A stretch of 64,000 nucleotides of DNA from Flavipsychrobacter sp. (lineage in GTDB: Bacteria; Bacteroidota; Bacteroidia; Chitinophagales; Chitinophagaceae). The translations under genes were made by a program, and so were the position numbers. Where the stretch lies: NCBI GenBank assembly GCA_016787265.1, contig JAEUVF010000015.1, forward strand, positions 117,421 to 181,420, read 5' to 3'. Shown here one piece after another: positions 28,037 through 37,037 of the stretch (position 1 is the stretch's first letter; each line of letters begins with the position of its first letter). Below the pieces are notes generated by a model. It did no database searches. It was not told the DNA's origin and saw nothing but the letters and a program-made list of their open reading frames with translations.

Positions 28037-28114
28037 ATGAGAAAAACCATTGTAATCAATGTATTGATCATTCTGATCTTTTACATCCTGTTCAGCCTGA
28101 CAGCCGGGAAATAA
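28037..28114 (+). CDS. Possible 25-residue membrane peptide
   Basis: An ATG-to-TAA frame encodes MRKTIVINVLIILIFYILFS plus TAGK: a basic start and one hydrophobic stretch long enough to cross the membrane. It starts nine bases after the long inverted repeat. Its composition fits a real small membrane protein, but short frames of this sort arise by chance and no ribosome site is visible. Confidence 0.3.
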   Translation: MRKTIVINVLIILIFYILFSLTAGK

Positions 28115-28123
28115 CGGCGACGC

Positions 28124-28432
28124 TTAGCTGCCGAACTTTTCCTGCCAGGCCAGCATACCGCCTTCCAGATTTTTGGTATTGGTAAAGCCCATCGATTCCA
28201 GAATCAGGCAGGCGGTCATGCTTCTTTTACCACTTCTGCAATGCAGGATTACCTCTTCCTCTTTTAGGGGCATCAGCTCATCCACATCCATCATTTGAAA
28301 TCGACCAAGAGGTATGAGTTTCGCGCCGATATTAAAGGCTTCAAACTCTTCCGGTTCACGTACATCAACAATATGCAGTTTTTCACCTGCATCCATTCTT
28401 GCTTTCAATTCTTCAACAGTAATATTATCCAT
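28124..28432 (-). CDS. Rhodanese-like domain protein
   Basis: 102 residues, a single rhodanese domain. The active-site loop HCRSGKRS carries Cys65, and the DVREPEEFEAFNIGAKLIP stretch (23-41) is the family's N-terminal motif. Single-domain cytoplasmic members transfer sulfane sulfur, often in the style of GlpE. It follows the PASTA gene by 11 bases on the same strand. Confidence 0.9.
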   Translation of the reverse strand: MDNITVEELKARMDAGEKLHIVDVREPEEFEAFNIGAKLIPLGRFQMMDVDELMPLKEEEVILHCRSGKRSMTACLILESMGFTNTKNLEGGMLAWQEKFGS

Positions 28433-28443
28433 ATGGCAACAGT

Positions 28444-29274
28444 TTAATAATTGTTTTCTACAGGAGTAACCACCCGTGGAGCTGTAGCAGCTGTGTCGCG
28501 TACCGGCTTTTTGGTACTCAGCCAGATATCGATCATTTGTCCGGGTCTGATTCTGTTTGCCCTTCGGTCAGCAGTTAAACGATCCGGACTTTGTCTGTAA
28601 ACAAAAGCAGTAGCTGTATCCTTAACATCCGGATCCAATACTACAGCACCAAAATTAATCCCACTGGTTTGAAGCAAATCACGGGCTCCGGAATAAGTTA
28701 AACCAAACAGATCTGGCACGGCCATTTCTACATTGGAAAGCCCGCTTCCCAGCACCAGGGATATGGGGGTTCCCATTGGGAGTTTTGCACCAGCCTTGAT
28801 TTCATTCCCTTTGTATTTCTGAACCAGTACTGAGTTTTTGGCAAAATCCGGACGATAGCTGGTATCCCCCATTTTTAAACCAAATTGTTTCAGCACAATG
28901 GCTGCATTGCGAACACTCATCCCCACCAGGTTAGGCATCACCACTTCAGGAGGTACTGCCCGGTTAACAGTGAGGTAGATGGTACGATTGGATTTCACTT
29001 TTGATTCCGACTCCGGAAACTGCCTGATTACGGCCAGCGGTTTGATGGTATCCCGATAAATGGAATCCTGGATTACGACCTCAAAACCTGCTGCCTCCAA
29101 AGAGGAAGTTGCATCGTTTAATAATTTCCCGGTAACATTGGGAACCTCCACTTCTTCACCGTGACGGGTGAAAAAATCCAGGGAACTGAAAAATGCCAGT
29201 ACGATGACAGCAACAATTGCAAATGCTATAAGAAGGCTTACCCAGAGTGGTTTTTTTGTAATGGATGCGAACAC
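28444..29274 (-). CDS. PASTA-domain membrane protein
   Basis: 276 residues: a short cytoplasmic start, one membrane helix (about 14-32), then three PASTA repeats beginning EVPNVTGK (about 42), VMPNLVGMS (about 115) and AVPDLFGLT (about 185), and a Pro/Thr-rich tail. PASTA domains bind peptidoglycan fragments. Unlike Gram-positive PASTA kinases there is no kinase domain; it resembles the short PASTA proteins near ddl in Bacteroidota. Immediate upstream neighbour is ddl, which supports a cell-wall role. Confidence 0.88.
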   Translation of the reverse strand: MFASITKKPLWVSLLIAFAIVAVIVLAFFSSLDFFTRHGEEVEVPNVTGKLLNDATSSLEAAGFEVVIQDSIYRDTIKPLAVIRQFPESESKVKSNRTIYLTVNRAVPPEVVMPNLVGMSVRNAAIVLKQFGLKMGDTSYRPDFAKNSVLVQKYKGNEIKAGAKLPMGTPISLVLGSGLSNVEMAVPDLFGLTYSGARDLLQTSGINFGAVVLDPDVKDTATAFVYRQSPDRLTADRRANRIRPGQMIDIWLSTKKPVRDTAATAPRVVTPVENNY

Positions 29275-29319
29275 GAATTAGTATATTTTTTAAAGGATCG
29301 GATTCAAAGAAAAGTAAAA

Positions 29320-30312
29320 TTATTTATTAGTCAAGGCCTCTTCAATCAATGCGGAGTAAAACTCGGTCAGGGTCCAGCCCATTGCCTTCACCTGCTGGGG
29401 TACAATACTGGCCTCACTTTGGCCGGGTACTGTATTAATTTCCAGCATATAAGGTTCTGCTTCCAGCTCATTGTAAATGAAGTCGATCCGGATAATTCCC
29501 CGGCAGTTAAAAACTTCATAAACCCTGCGGGCAGCCGAACGAACTTTTACCGCAATGTCTTCATCTACCCGGGCAGGTGTGATTTCTTCACTGAGTCCCT
29601 CGTATTTGGCTTCAAAATCGAAGAATTCTTTTTTTGTAATGACCTCTGTGAAAGGCAGGGTTACAATCTCTCCCTGCTGCCGGAATACGCCAATGGTAAA
29701 TTCCCTGCCGGAAATAAACTCTTCGACCAGCACCTGCTCGTCTTCCCGGAAAGCTTTTTCGAGTGCGTCTGCCAGGTCACCGGGATCAGTAACCTTACTC
29801 ATTCCGATGCTACTGCCTCCATTATTCGGTTTCACAAAAACCGGCATCTGGAGTTGAGCCGCGATACTGGCCGGAGCCATCGGACGATCTCTGAAAAGGT
29901 GAAGAGATCTTGCCACTTTAATACCTGCAAAAGCTGCCACCGCAACAGTATACCGTTTGTTGAAAGTAAGCGCGGATGTAGCAGCGTCACAGCTGGTATA
30001 GGGAATGCCCAGCATATCAAAATAGCCTTGCAGTTTGCCATCTTCTCCGGGTGTACCATGGATTCCGATTAACACTGCATCAAACTGAATGCGTTTGCCG
30101 GAGAGTGGGAGAGAAAAATCATTTTTATCGATTGCTATTTCTGAGCCATCATCTGCTTTATACCACCAGCCATCTGTACGGATATCTATCTGGTAGACAT
30201 CGTATTTATTCGTATCAACATTTTTTTCAATTGTGAGGGCAGACTTGTAAGAGATTTCAGCTTCTCCGGAATAACCACCGGTGAGAAAGGCGATCACGGG
30301 TCGCGTTGTCAT
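29320..30312 (-). CDS. ddl: D-alanine--D-alanine ligase
   Basis: 330 residues with ATP-grasp architecture. N-terminal GGYSGEAEIS and IHGTPGEDG motifs, central VKPNNGGSSIGMSKV (ATP binding) and the C-terminal EINTVPGQSEASIVPQQ substrate loop are present. It makes the D-Ala-D-Ala dipeptide for peptidoglycan precursors. The loop reads NTVPGQSEAS where many Ddl enzymes have NTxPGMTxxS, a variant typical of this phylum as far as I can tell. It is followed by the PASTA gene. Confidence 0.94.
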   Translation of the reverse strand: MTTRPVIAFLTGGYSGEAEISYKSALTIEKNVDTNKYDVYQIDIRTDGWWYKADDGSEIAIDKNDFSLPLSGKRIQFDAVLIGIHGTPGEDGKLQGYFDMLGIPYTSCDAATSALTFNKRYTVAVAAFAGIKVARSLHLFRDRPMAPASIAAQLQMPVFVKPNNGGSSIGMSKVTDPGDLADALEKAFREDEQVLVEEFISGREFTIGVFRQQGEIVTLPFTEVITKKEFFDFEAKYEGLSEEITPARVDEDIAVKVRSAARRVYEVFNCRGIIRIDFIYNELEAEPYMLEINTVPGQSEASIVPQQVKAMGWTLTEFYSALIEEALTNK

Positions 30313-30333
30313 GAATTTTTCAGTTGGATGTTA

Positions 30334-30363
30334 AGAAAAAGGTGAAGGACTGTTTCCTTCACC
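30334..30363 (-). terminator. Intrinsic terminator between ferredoxin and ddl
   Basis: Minus-strand stem GGTGAAGG / CCTTCACC (eight pairs, seven-base loop) followed by TTTTTCTT. It separates the ferredoxin transcript from ddl. Confidence 0.75.
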
Positions 30364-30394
30364 CGTTACCCGGCGGGAAATATCACCCACCTAT

Positions 30395-30413
30395 AAAAAG
30401 TAGCATAGCTACT
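30395..30413 (-). terminator. Second short terminator after the ferredoxin gene
   Basis: Minus-strand stem AGTAGC / GCTACT with a three-base loop, followed by five T. It lies between the ferredoxin stop and the larger hairpin at 30334-30363, giving a tandem arrangement. Confidence 0.55.
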
Positions 30414-30468
30414 ATCAAACTATTTCAGTTCTAAGTTCGAAAATTACCCTGAAACAGGAAAATATATT

Positions 30469-30816
30469 TTAGAGATGCAGGCGCTCTTTTTTAGCCATCA
30501 GTTCATCCACCGTTTCCTGGTACATTTCATCCGGAACGCAGCAGTCAACCGGACAAACTGCAGCACACTGGGGTTCTTCATGGAAGCCCTGGCATTCTGT
30601 ACATTTATTCGGAACGATATAATACGTATCCACACTAATAGGGGAATTCCGCTGGTCAGCATCCAAAACGGATCCATCCATCAACGTAAAGTTTCCTTTG
30701 ACGGAAGTGCCATCACTGAGGGCCCACTCTACTCCTCCTTCATAAATCGCATTATTGGGACATTCCGGTTCGCAGGCACCGCAATTGATACATTCTTCAG
30801 TTATTTTGATTGCCAT
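30469..30816 (-). CDS. 2x[4Fe-4S] ferredoxin
   Basis: 115 residues with two cluster motifs: CINCGACEPECP (Cys9, 12, 15, 19) and a second set CTECQGFHEEPQCAAVCP, the latter with a longer spacing (CxxC then six residues before the third Cys) as in the Alv-type dicluster ferredoxins. Between them is a 40-residue insert. A low-potential electron carrier in the cytoplasm; partner not known. It is divergent from the acyl-CoA reductase gene with about 57 bases between starts. Confidence 0.92.
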   Translation of the reverse strand: MAIKITEECINCGACEPECPNNAIYEGGVEWALSDGTSVKGNFTLMDGSVLDADQRNSPISVDTYYIVPNKCTECQGFHEEPQCAAVCPVDCCVPDEMYQETVDELMAKKERLHL

Positions 30817-30846
30817 GTTTTATCGTTTAATGGGTTCGAGATGAGT

Positions 30847-30854
30847 TAACTTTG
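30847..30854 (+). promoter_or_regulatory. -7 element of the acyl-CoA reductase promoter
   Basis: TAACTTTG, a match to TAnnTTTG, 19 bases before the ATG at 30874. A GTTT at 30825-30828 sits near the -33 position. Confidence 0.4.
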
Positions 30855-30873
30855 CACGCAAATTTAGAGGTAC

Positions 30874-31875
30874 ATGTTGAATTTACAACACCGGATTGAT
30901 TTATTGGTTCAGCTGGGGGCATATATATTGGCAAATCCACCGGAATGGCAGGAGGCAAAAGCACGTGCCCAGGCGGTAAATGCCTGGTTCATTCCTGCAT
31001 TTACAGAACTTGCTTCCAATGCTATTGCCACCCGGTTTTTAAGTCGCCCCGTGCTGGAATCCATCGCTACCGAATATGCAGTACCTGATCTGCCGGCCAG
31101 CCAAAAAACAGTTGGGATTGTAATGGCCGGGAATATTCCACTGGTTGGCTTTCACGACTGGTTATGCGTATTTCTTACTGGTCACCTGGCACGGATAAAA
31201 CCCTCTTCACGCGACAATATATTGTTGCCATTTTTGCTAAAGAAGCTGGAGGGATGGAAACCAATGGCAACAATGTACACCAGTTTTGCGGAGCTCTTAA
31301 AAGGATGCGATGCCTATATTGCTACGGGGTCTGATAACAGTGCCCGCTATTTTGACTATTATTTCAACAAGTATCCTCATATTATTCGCCGCAACCGGAC
31401 TTCAGTAGCTATTCTGGATGGAACGGAAAGCCTGGAAGAGCTGGATTTTCTTGCAGATGACACACATCTGTACTTTGGATTAGGTTGCAGGAATGTTACC
31501 AAACTCTTTGTACCCCAGGGATACTCCTTTGAGCCTATGCTGGAGTCCATGAAAAAGTATGGTTACTTTTTTGATCATTCCAAGTATAAGAATAACTATG
31601 ATTACCAGTTGGCTCTCCACCTCCTGAACAACCAGTATTACATGACCAATGGCTCAATACTCTTATCAGAGAACGCGGCGCTGTTTTCTCCCATCAGCCA
31701 GTTGAATTATGAATTCTACCAGGAAAAAACAGCGGTTGAGCAGCTGCTTCAGAATAATCAGGGTGTACAATGCGTTGTAGGACATGGATACACAGATTTT
31801 GGTCAGGCTCAATGTCCCGCCTGGAAAGATTATGCCGACGGAATTGACACAATGACATTTTTGGTAACTTTATAA
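30874..31875 (+). CDS. LuxC-like acyl-CoA reductase
   Basis: 333 residues, shorter than LuxC of luminous bacteria (about 480). It keeps the aldehyde-dehydrogenase fold signatures GNIPLVGFHDWLCVFLTGH and the putative catalytic cysteine Cys205 in YFGLGCRNVTKLFVP. The expected reaction is reduction of a fatty acyl-CoA to aldehyde with NADPH, but no other fatty-aldehyde or luminescence gene is near. The divergent ferredoxin is a frequent neighbour of this family in Bacteroidota, by recollection. Confidence 0.85.
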   Translation: MLNLQHRIDLLVQLGAYILANPPEWQEAKARAQAVNAWFIPAFTELASNAIATRFLSRPVLESIATEYAVPDLPASQKTVGIVMAGNIPLVGFHDWLCVFLTGHLARIKPSSRDNILLPFLLKKLEGWKPMATMYTSFAELLKGCDAYIATGSDNSARYFDYYFNKYPHIIRRNRTSVAILDGTESLEELDFLADDTHLYFGLGCRNVTKLFVPQGYSFEPMLESMKKYGYFFDHSKYKNNYDYQLALHLLNNQYYMTNGSILLSENAALFSPISQLNYEFYQEKTAVEQLLQNNQGVQCVVGHGYTDFGQAQCPAWKDYADGIDTMTFLVTL

Positions 31876-32028
31876 GCCTGTACTGACAAGATTCCAGTGA
31901 TCTACGAAGACCTTAGTAAAACTTCTGTTAAACTGGAAGGCCGTGCAACTGAAAAGGTGTCGGCTTCGTTATTTTGTAAGAGTCAGGCATATGCTTTGAC
32001 GAACAAAAAGAAAAAAAGGAAGATTCAT

Positions 32029-33513
32029 ATGAAACTACAGCAAATTGTACCCGTAATCCTGATCAGCGCGGTTACATCGGTAGGAAGCATGTGGGCCTAC
32101 AACAAGTATGTAGGTGTGGAGAAAGTGGTTTATAACAACTCCGACAGTAATCGTATCCCCTCTAATTATGCCGGCTTTTTTGATGGCGTAAACAATGCTC
32201 CAACTGATTTCAGCCAGGCTGCCGAGGCAGCTACTCCGGCCACGGTACACATAAAAACCAAAGCTACCCGAACTGCGAGTAATAACCTGCCCCGGAGGAG
32301 TCCCCTGTTTGACCTGTTTGGGTTCGACTGGGATGAAGGAATGACACCCCGCAGTATGCCACAAATGGCGTCCGGATCCGGAGCCATCATCAGTGATGAT
32401 GGATACATAGTAACAAATAACCATGTGATTGATGGTGCGGATGAAATCACCGTAACCATGAGTGACAAGAGGACTTATAAAGCACGCCTGATTGGTGCTG
32501 ACCCAAGCAGTGATCTGGCAGTACTGAAAATTGAGGCTAAAAACCTGCCATTCCTGCTATATGGCAATTCTGACGACGTGAAAGTAGGTCAGTGGGTTTT
32601 AGCTATTGGTTATCCACTGAACCTCCAGACCACTGTAACAGCAGGCATTGTAAGTGCTAAAAGCCGTACGCTGGAGATCAATCGCCGGCAGAGCAATACA
32701 CCAATTGAATCCTTTATTCAGACCGATGCTGCGGTGAACCCGGGTAACAGTGGTGGACCGCTGGTAAATACAGCCGGACATCTGATCGGTATCAACTCAG
32801 CCATCGCCTCCCCAACGGGATCCTATGCAGGTTATTCCTTCACCATTCCGGTGAACATGGTAAAGAAAATTGTGGCAGATCTGATGAAGTTCGGAACTGT
32901 TCAGAGAGCTTACCTGGGCATCAACTATGCACCTGATAATCTGAGTGAGGAAGTGAAGAAACAGGAAGGTATAACAAGTGGCAATGGGGTATATGTACTG
33001 GATGTAACAAAAGATGGTGCAGCCGCTGCTTCTGGTATACAAAAGGGCGATATTATTACCCGCATTAACAGTGTACCGGTTACATCTGGTGCTGAAATGG
33101 TTGGGCAGATTGCCACCTATCGTCCTGGCGACCGGGTTAAAATCGGTTTTGTGCGCGATGGCAAAGAACTGATCAAGGAGGTAACCTTGCGTAACAGCAG
33201 TGGCACCACTGAAATTGTAAAAGTCAGCGTACTTGATAAATTAGGTGCCGAGTTTGGAAACATAGATGCCAAGATGGCTAAGGAAATGGGAGTTCGTGGA
33301 GGTGTGATTGTGAAAAGCATTTCCGAAAGCGGGGCTTTCAGCAAAACCCGGATGGAAGCAGGTTTTGTTATCCTGAAAGTTAATGGAAAGGAAGTGAGCA
33401 GCATTGATCAGTTCCGGGCAGAATTGGAAAAAGCCGGCAATTCGGTAACGCTGGATGGAATGTATCCCGGATATGAGGGAGTATTCCGGTATCCGATGAA
33501 GATAGTAGAGTGA
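32029..33513 (+). CDS. HtrA/DegP-family serine protease
   Basis: 494 residues from the ATG at 32029 (an upstream start at 31897 gives an extension without export signal). An N-terminal hydrophobic segment serves as signal or anchor. The trypsin-like triad is His132 (TNNHV), Asp162 (SSDLAVL) and Ser241 (GNSGGP). Two PDZ domains follow (about 280-375 and 400-490). It is a periplasmic protease/chaperone for misfolded envelope proteins. A strong terminator follows 55 bases later. Confidence 0.95.
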   Translation: MKLQQIVPVILISAVTSVGSMWAYNKYVGVEKVVYNNSDSNRIPSNYAGFFDGVNNAPTDFSQAAEAATPATVHIKTKATRTASNNLPRRSPLFDLFGFDWDEGMTPRSMPQMASGSGAIISDDGYIVTNNHVIDGADEITVTMSDKRTYKARLIGADPSSDLAVLKIEAKNLPFLLYGNSDDVKVGQWVLAIGYPLNLQTTVTAGIVSAKSRTLEINRRQSNTPIESFIQTDAAVNPGNSGGPLVNTAGHLIGINSAIASPTGSYAGYSFTIPVNMVKKIVADLMKFGTVQRAYLGINYAPDNLSEEVKKQEGITSGNGVYVLDVTKDGAAAASGIQKGDIITRINSVPVTSGAEMVGQIATYRPGDRVKIGFVRDGKELIKEVTLRNSSGTTEIVKVSVLDKLGAEFGNIDAKMAKEMGVRGGVIVKSISESGAFSKTRMEAGFVILKVNGKEVSSIDQFRAELEKAGNSVTLDGMYPGYEGVFRYPMKIVE

Positions 33514-33567
33514 GGAATGGAAGATGGAGGAATGGAGGAAAGGACAAAAGGAGAAGGGAATTAATTC

Positions 33568-33595
33568 GGGCGATCCTGGTTGGATCGCCCTTTTT
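33568..33595 (+). terminator. Intrinsic terminator after the HtrA gene
   Basis: GGGCGATCC / GGATCGCCC, nine perfect pairs with a TGGTT loop, followed by TTTTT. Just upstream (33511-33560) is a purine-rich stretch with a loose seven-base rhythm. Confidence 0.9.
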
Positions 33596-33601
33596 ATATA
33601 G

Positions 33602-34891
33602 TTAGCGTTTTAAGGTGAAAACTTTGTAGCCCCAGGCATTAAGTTGGAAATAGCGATATCCCGGGTGAAAAATAAAATTGCCACCATCTAATACATCTTC
33701 ATAGGAGCCATCAACTGCTGCATCCTGCAGACCGAAGCCAACATTGTCGTGCGCCGAAAGGTTAAGCAGTACCAGCACCTGGTCTTTTTCAGATGTTCGC
33801 AGGAAGGCGAATATATGTTGGTTGGCACTGGTTTTTACTCTGAAAGTATAGTTCTCCTGAGATCCGGCCTGAAGGCATTCGAATTCCTTTCTTAACCTGA
33901 GCAGCTTGCGGTAAAAGTCGTGGTATTCGGGCTGGTCTGTCCATTCAATAGGGTCACGGTCAAAAAATTTGAGTCTTTTTTTATTGGGCAATTCCTGTCC
34001 GCTGTATATGAGAGGCATGCCATTCCAGGTGGCGCTGAATACTGCTAATGCCTGGTGAGCAGGGCCATATTTCTCAAATTCAGTACCATTCCAGCTATTT
34101 TCATCATGGTTACTGGTAAAATAAAGTCGCATTGCTCCTGCAGGAAATTGATGATTGTATTTCCACAATTGGTTTTCCAGCCCATTGACATCAGTGTGCC
34201 CCTTGATGAACTCACTGGTTTTATGCATCCATTCCCAGGTATAGGTAACATCAAACGCTTCATGGTAATGGGGCTCTTCACATTCAGCCAGCCAGAATAG
34301 CGGCTTTCCATGATCCAGCATAGTCCTGGCTTCAACCCAAAAATCAAGAGGTACAAGCATCGCCATATCACATCGGAAACCATCGATATCACATTCCTGA
34401 ACCCAGAAACGCATGGCTTTTATCATCGCGGAGCGCATGGCGGGGTTGGAATAATCCAGATCGATAACATCATCCCATCCGTTAGAATCAAAAAAATGTC
34501 CCGCAGCATTTTTCTTATAATATTCCGGATTGGAAACCGTCCAGGTATGGTCCCAGCCAGTATGATTGGCAACCCAGTCAATTATGACTTTAAAACCGAA
34601 CTGGTGGGCTTCCTTCACCAGTGCCTTAAATTCCTCAAGAGATCCGTATTCAGGGTTGGTAGAATAAAAATCACTGCTTGCATAGTAGCTACCAAGTGTA
34701 CCCTTTCTTTCTTTTTTGGAGATGGGTGTGATGGGCATAAACCATAACACCTCTACTCCCATATCCCTGAGCCTGGGCAAGGCCCTTGAAAAGCCGGCAA
34801 AATTACCTTCAGGAGAATACTGACGCAGATTTACTTCGTAAACGTTACTGGATCTCGACCAGCTAAGTGGCGTAAAAGGTAATCTCGACAT
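33602..34891 (-). CDS. Alpha-amylase family glycosidase (GH13)
   Basis: 429 residues from the ATG at 34891. GH13 conserved regions are complete: I DWVANHT (105-111), II GFRCDMA with nucleophile Asp175, III AECEEP with acid/base Glu203, IV TSNHDENSW with Asp263. There is no signal peptide, so it should be cytoplasmic, acting on internal maltodextrins or glycogen. Convergent with the HtrA gene. No other glycan-degrading genes or SusC/D pair lie near it. Confidence 0.93.
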   Translation of the reverse strand: MSRLPFTPLSWSRSSNVYEVNLRQYSPEGNFAGFSRALPRLRDMGVEVLWFMPITPISKKERKGTLGSYYASSDFYSTNPEYGSLEEFKALVKEAHQFGFKVIIDWVANHTGWDHTWTVSNPEYYKKNAAGHFFDSNGWDDVIDLDYSNPAMRSAMIKAMRFWVQECDIDGFRCDMAMLVPLDFWVEARTMLDHGKPLFWLAECEEPHYHEAFDVTYTWEWMHKTSEFIKGHTDVNGLENQLWKYNHQFPAGAMRLYFTSNHDENSWNGTEFEKYGPAHQALAVFSATWNGMPLIYSGQELPNKKRLKFFDRDPIEWTDQPEYHDFYRKLLRLRKEFECLQAGSQENYTFRVKTSANQHIFAFLRTSEKDQVLVLLNLSAHDNVGFGLQDAAVDGSYEDVLDGGNFIFHPGYRYFQLNAWGYKVFTLKR

Positions 34892-35001
34892 TTGAATCTT
34901 TTTTCTAATAAATGAATACCCCAATGAACTGTTGAAGAATTCTGAGGTTATTAGTGAAAATAAGATAAATATGCCTTTAGCGGCATGCTCATCAAACTAA
35001 G

Positions 35002-35009
35002 TACATTTG
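35002..35009 (+). promoter_or_regulatory. -7 element of the ispH promoter
   Basis: TACATTTG, matching TAnnTTTG, four bases before the ATG at 35014. This implies a leaderless or very short-leader mRNA. Confidence 0.4.
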
Positions 35010-35013
35010 CAAT

Positions 35014-36237
35014 ATGAAGCAATTTGAGGTTCCTGCAGAATACCGGAGTCCGTTGATTACAGCAATCAAACAAAAAAGAAAAGAGGAAGACCGGCTAAAA
35101 AAAGATTTTAGTCCCACGTTACTGGATTTCGGCACTCTGCATGTTTATCTGGCCAGGCATTTTGGATTTTGCTATGGTGTGGAAAATGCCATAGAAATTG
35201 CTTTTCGGACAGTGCATGAAAACCCTGGTAAGAGAATATTTCTGTTGAGTGAAATGATACACAATCCACAGGTCAATAAAGACCTGCAGGATGCGGGTGT
35301 TCAGTTTTTGCAGGACACCTATGGCCGGCAGCTTATTCCTTTTGAAACAATTACACCGGATGATGTAGTATTGATTCCGGCATTCGGAACTACCCGGGAT
35401 ATTGAGCAACTGTTACAGCAAAAAGGAATTCCCACCGATAAATACAATACCACCTGTCCGTTTGTTGAGAAGGTTTGGAACCGGGGTGAACAGATTGCCA
35501 AAAAAGGATATAGCATAGTTATTCACGGTAAACCCAAACATGAAGAAACCCGGGCTACATTTTCACATGCAGCTTCAAATGCGCCGGCTGTAATTGTAAA
35601 TGATATGGAAGATGCCAAACAGTTAGCAGCTTATATCAGAAAAGAGAAACCAGCCGTACAATTTTATGAAGAATTCAAAGGCCGGTACTCAGAGGGCTTC
35701 AATATTGAAAAGGACCTTGAACGATTTGGTGTAATCAATCAGACTACCCAGTTAGCATCCGACACCCAGGCGATAGCTGAATATTTGAAGGAAGTAATGA
35801 TTCAACAGTTTGGGTTAACCGCTGCTTCAGTGCAGGATCGTTTTGCAGACACCAGGGACACTTTATGTTATGCAACCAACGACAACCAGACTGCTGTAAA
35901 AGGCATGCTGGATACCGAAGCTGATCTGGCGATTGTAGTAGGTGGATATAACTCTTCAAATACAACTCACCTCGTTGAAATATTGGAAACCAAACTGCCC
36001 ACCTATTTTATCAGGGATGAATCCAATATCCTGGATGAATCTGTTATCAGGAGTTTCAATATCCATACGAAAACAGAATCTGAAATACCGGGTTTCCTGG
36101 GTTCAACAACTCCAGTGAAAGTTCTGCTGACCAGTGGTGCTTCCTGCCCGGACGCCATTGTGGAAAAAGTGATAGAAAGGCTGGTACAGGTGCTGGGACT
36201 AGAAATTGATTTTCAGAATTATGCAGCGGGTTTGTAG
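35014..36237 (+). CDS. ispH: 4-hydroxy-3-methylbut-2-enyl diphosphate reductase
   Basis: 407 residues, clearly longer than E. coli IspH (316). Cluster-binding cysteines Cys53 (HFGFCYGV), Cys148 (NTTCPFVEKVW) and Cys378 (TSGASCPD) are all present, as is the HGKPKHEET substrate motif. It carries out the last step of the MEP pathway, giving IPP and DMAPP with a [4Fe-4S] cluster. The added length comes from an N-terminal ~40 residues and inserts in the middle, as seen in a long subgroup of the family. Confidence 0.93.
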   Translation: MKQFEVPAEYRSPLITAIKQKRKEEDRLKKDFSPTLLDFGTLHVYLARHFGFCYGVENAIEIAFRTVHENPGKRIFLLSEMIHNPQVNKDLQDAGVQFLQDTYGRQLIPFETITPDDVVLIPAFGTTRDIEQLLQQKGIPTDKYNTTCPFVEKVWNRGEQIAKKGYSIVIHGKPKHEETRATFSHAASNAPAVIVNDMEDAKQLAAYIRKEKPAVQFYEEFKGRYSEGFNIEKDLERFGVINQTTQLASDTQAIAEYLKEVMIQQFGLTAASVQDRFADTRDTLCYATNDNQTAVKGMLDTEADLAIVVGGYNSSNTTHLVEILETKLPTYFIRDESNILDESVIRSFNIHTKTESEIPGFLGSTTPVKVLLTSGASCPDAIVEKVIERLVQVLGLEIDFQNYAAGL

Positions 36238-36362
36238 TAGGCAAAAGCTCACTTAAAATTCTTTATCCACTTCATCCACGGGAACTTTCTTTTTCGAAAA
36301 AAGGGTTAAAACACCCTGGGAAATTATCAATTTAAAATATAATTTGGTGATTAAACAAGGGT

Positions 36363-37037
36363 ATGACACCAATACAGGCACTTACGTCACTTCAATTGTT
36401 GGTTATTTGGTCAGGTACAATAATGTGCTATAATGCAACTCGTTTAGATGGAGGTAATGAAAAAAAATATCTTTTTCCCTACTGCATTATTAATTCGCTT
36501 GTAATGATTCCCTTGACACTTACAGAATTCATGGGTATACCAATTAAATTAACTTATTTGGTCATGTTCTTTTTTGCTTGTATTGAGATAACACTTATTC
36601 CGTACTATATTGCTAGTATTATAGGAAAGAAAAAAAATATACTAATTGAAATTACAATTTGTTTTTTAGGGTATTTTTTATCAAAATTTATTTTAAAATC
36701 CACTACTACAATTCTGTATTTAATTTCTAATATTTATATCACAATATATGTTTGTAGATATTTCATATGGTTGTTTAGTGCAAATGAAAGATTGCTGTTA
36801 AAAAACACTCCTCACTATTGGATAATTATGGGAATATGTATTTGCTATACAGGTTCAATCCCATATTTTATTTCAGAATTATTTATCTTAAAATTAGGTG
36901 GATTTGAAGCTTATAATAAAATTGTAGATATTGCCTTTCTTACATATATAGTTTTAAATATTAGCATGTACATTTTATTTATAAAATCATACAGATGCAA
37001 GATAAATCTTCAGAGATCCTTATCTGGACAATTGTAG
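36363..37037 (+). CDS. Multi-spanning membrane protein, signalling module 1
   Basis: 224 residues with about seven hydrophobic segments and short loops. No known domain is recognised. The segment HYWIIMGICICYTGSIPYFISELF (residues about 156-180) aligns by eye with FWVIVGIMIYFSGTFFLFLQYEN in the protein at 39355-40077, so the two are probably homologous. The end overlaps the next gene, a histidine kinase, by 43 bases, implying coupled translation. I infer that it is the membrane sensor or an accessory receptor for that kinase. The gene is notably AT-rich. Confidence 0.7.
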   Translation: MTPIQALTSLQLLVIWSGTIMCYNATRLDGGNEKKYLFPYCIINSLVMIPLTLTEFMGIPIKLTYLVMFFFACIEITLIPYYIASIIGKKKNILIEITICFLGYFLSKFILKSTTTILYLISNIYITIYVCRYFIWLFSANERLLLKNTPHYWIIMGICICYTGSIPYFISELFILKLGGFEAYNKIVDIAFLTYIVLNISMYILFIKSYRCKINLQRSLSGQL

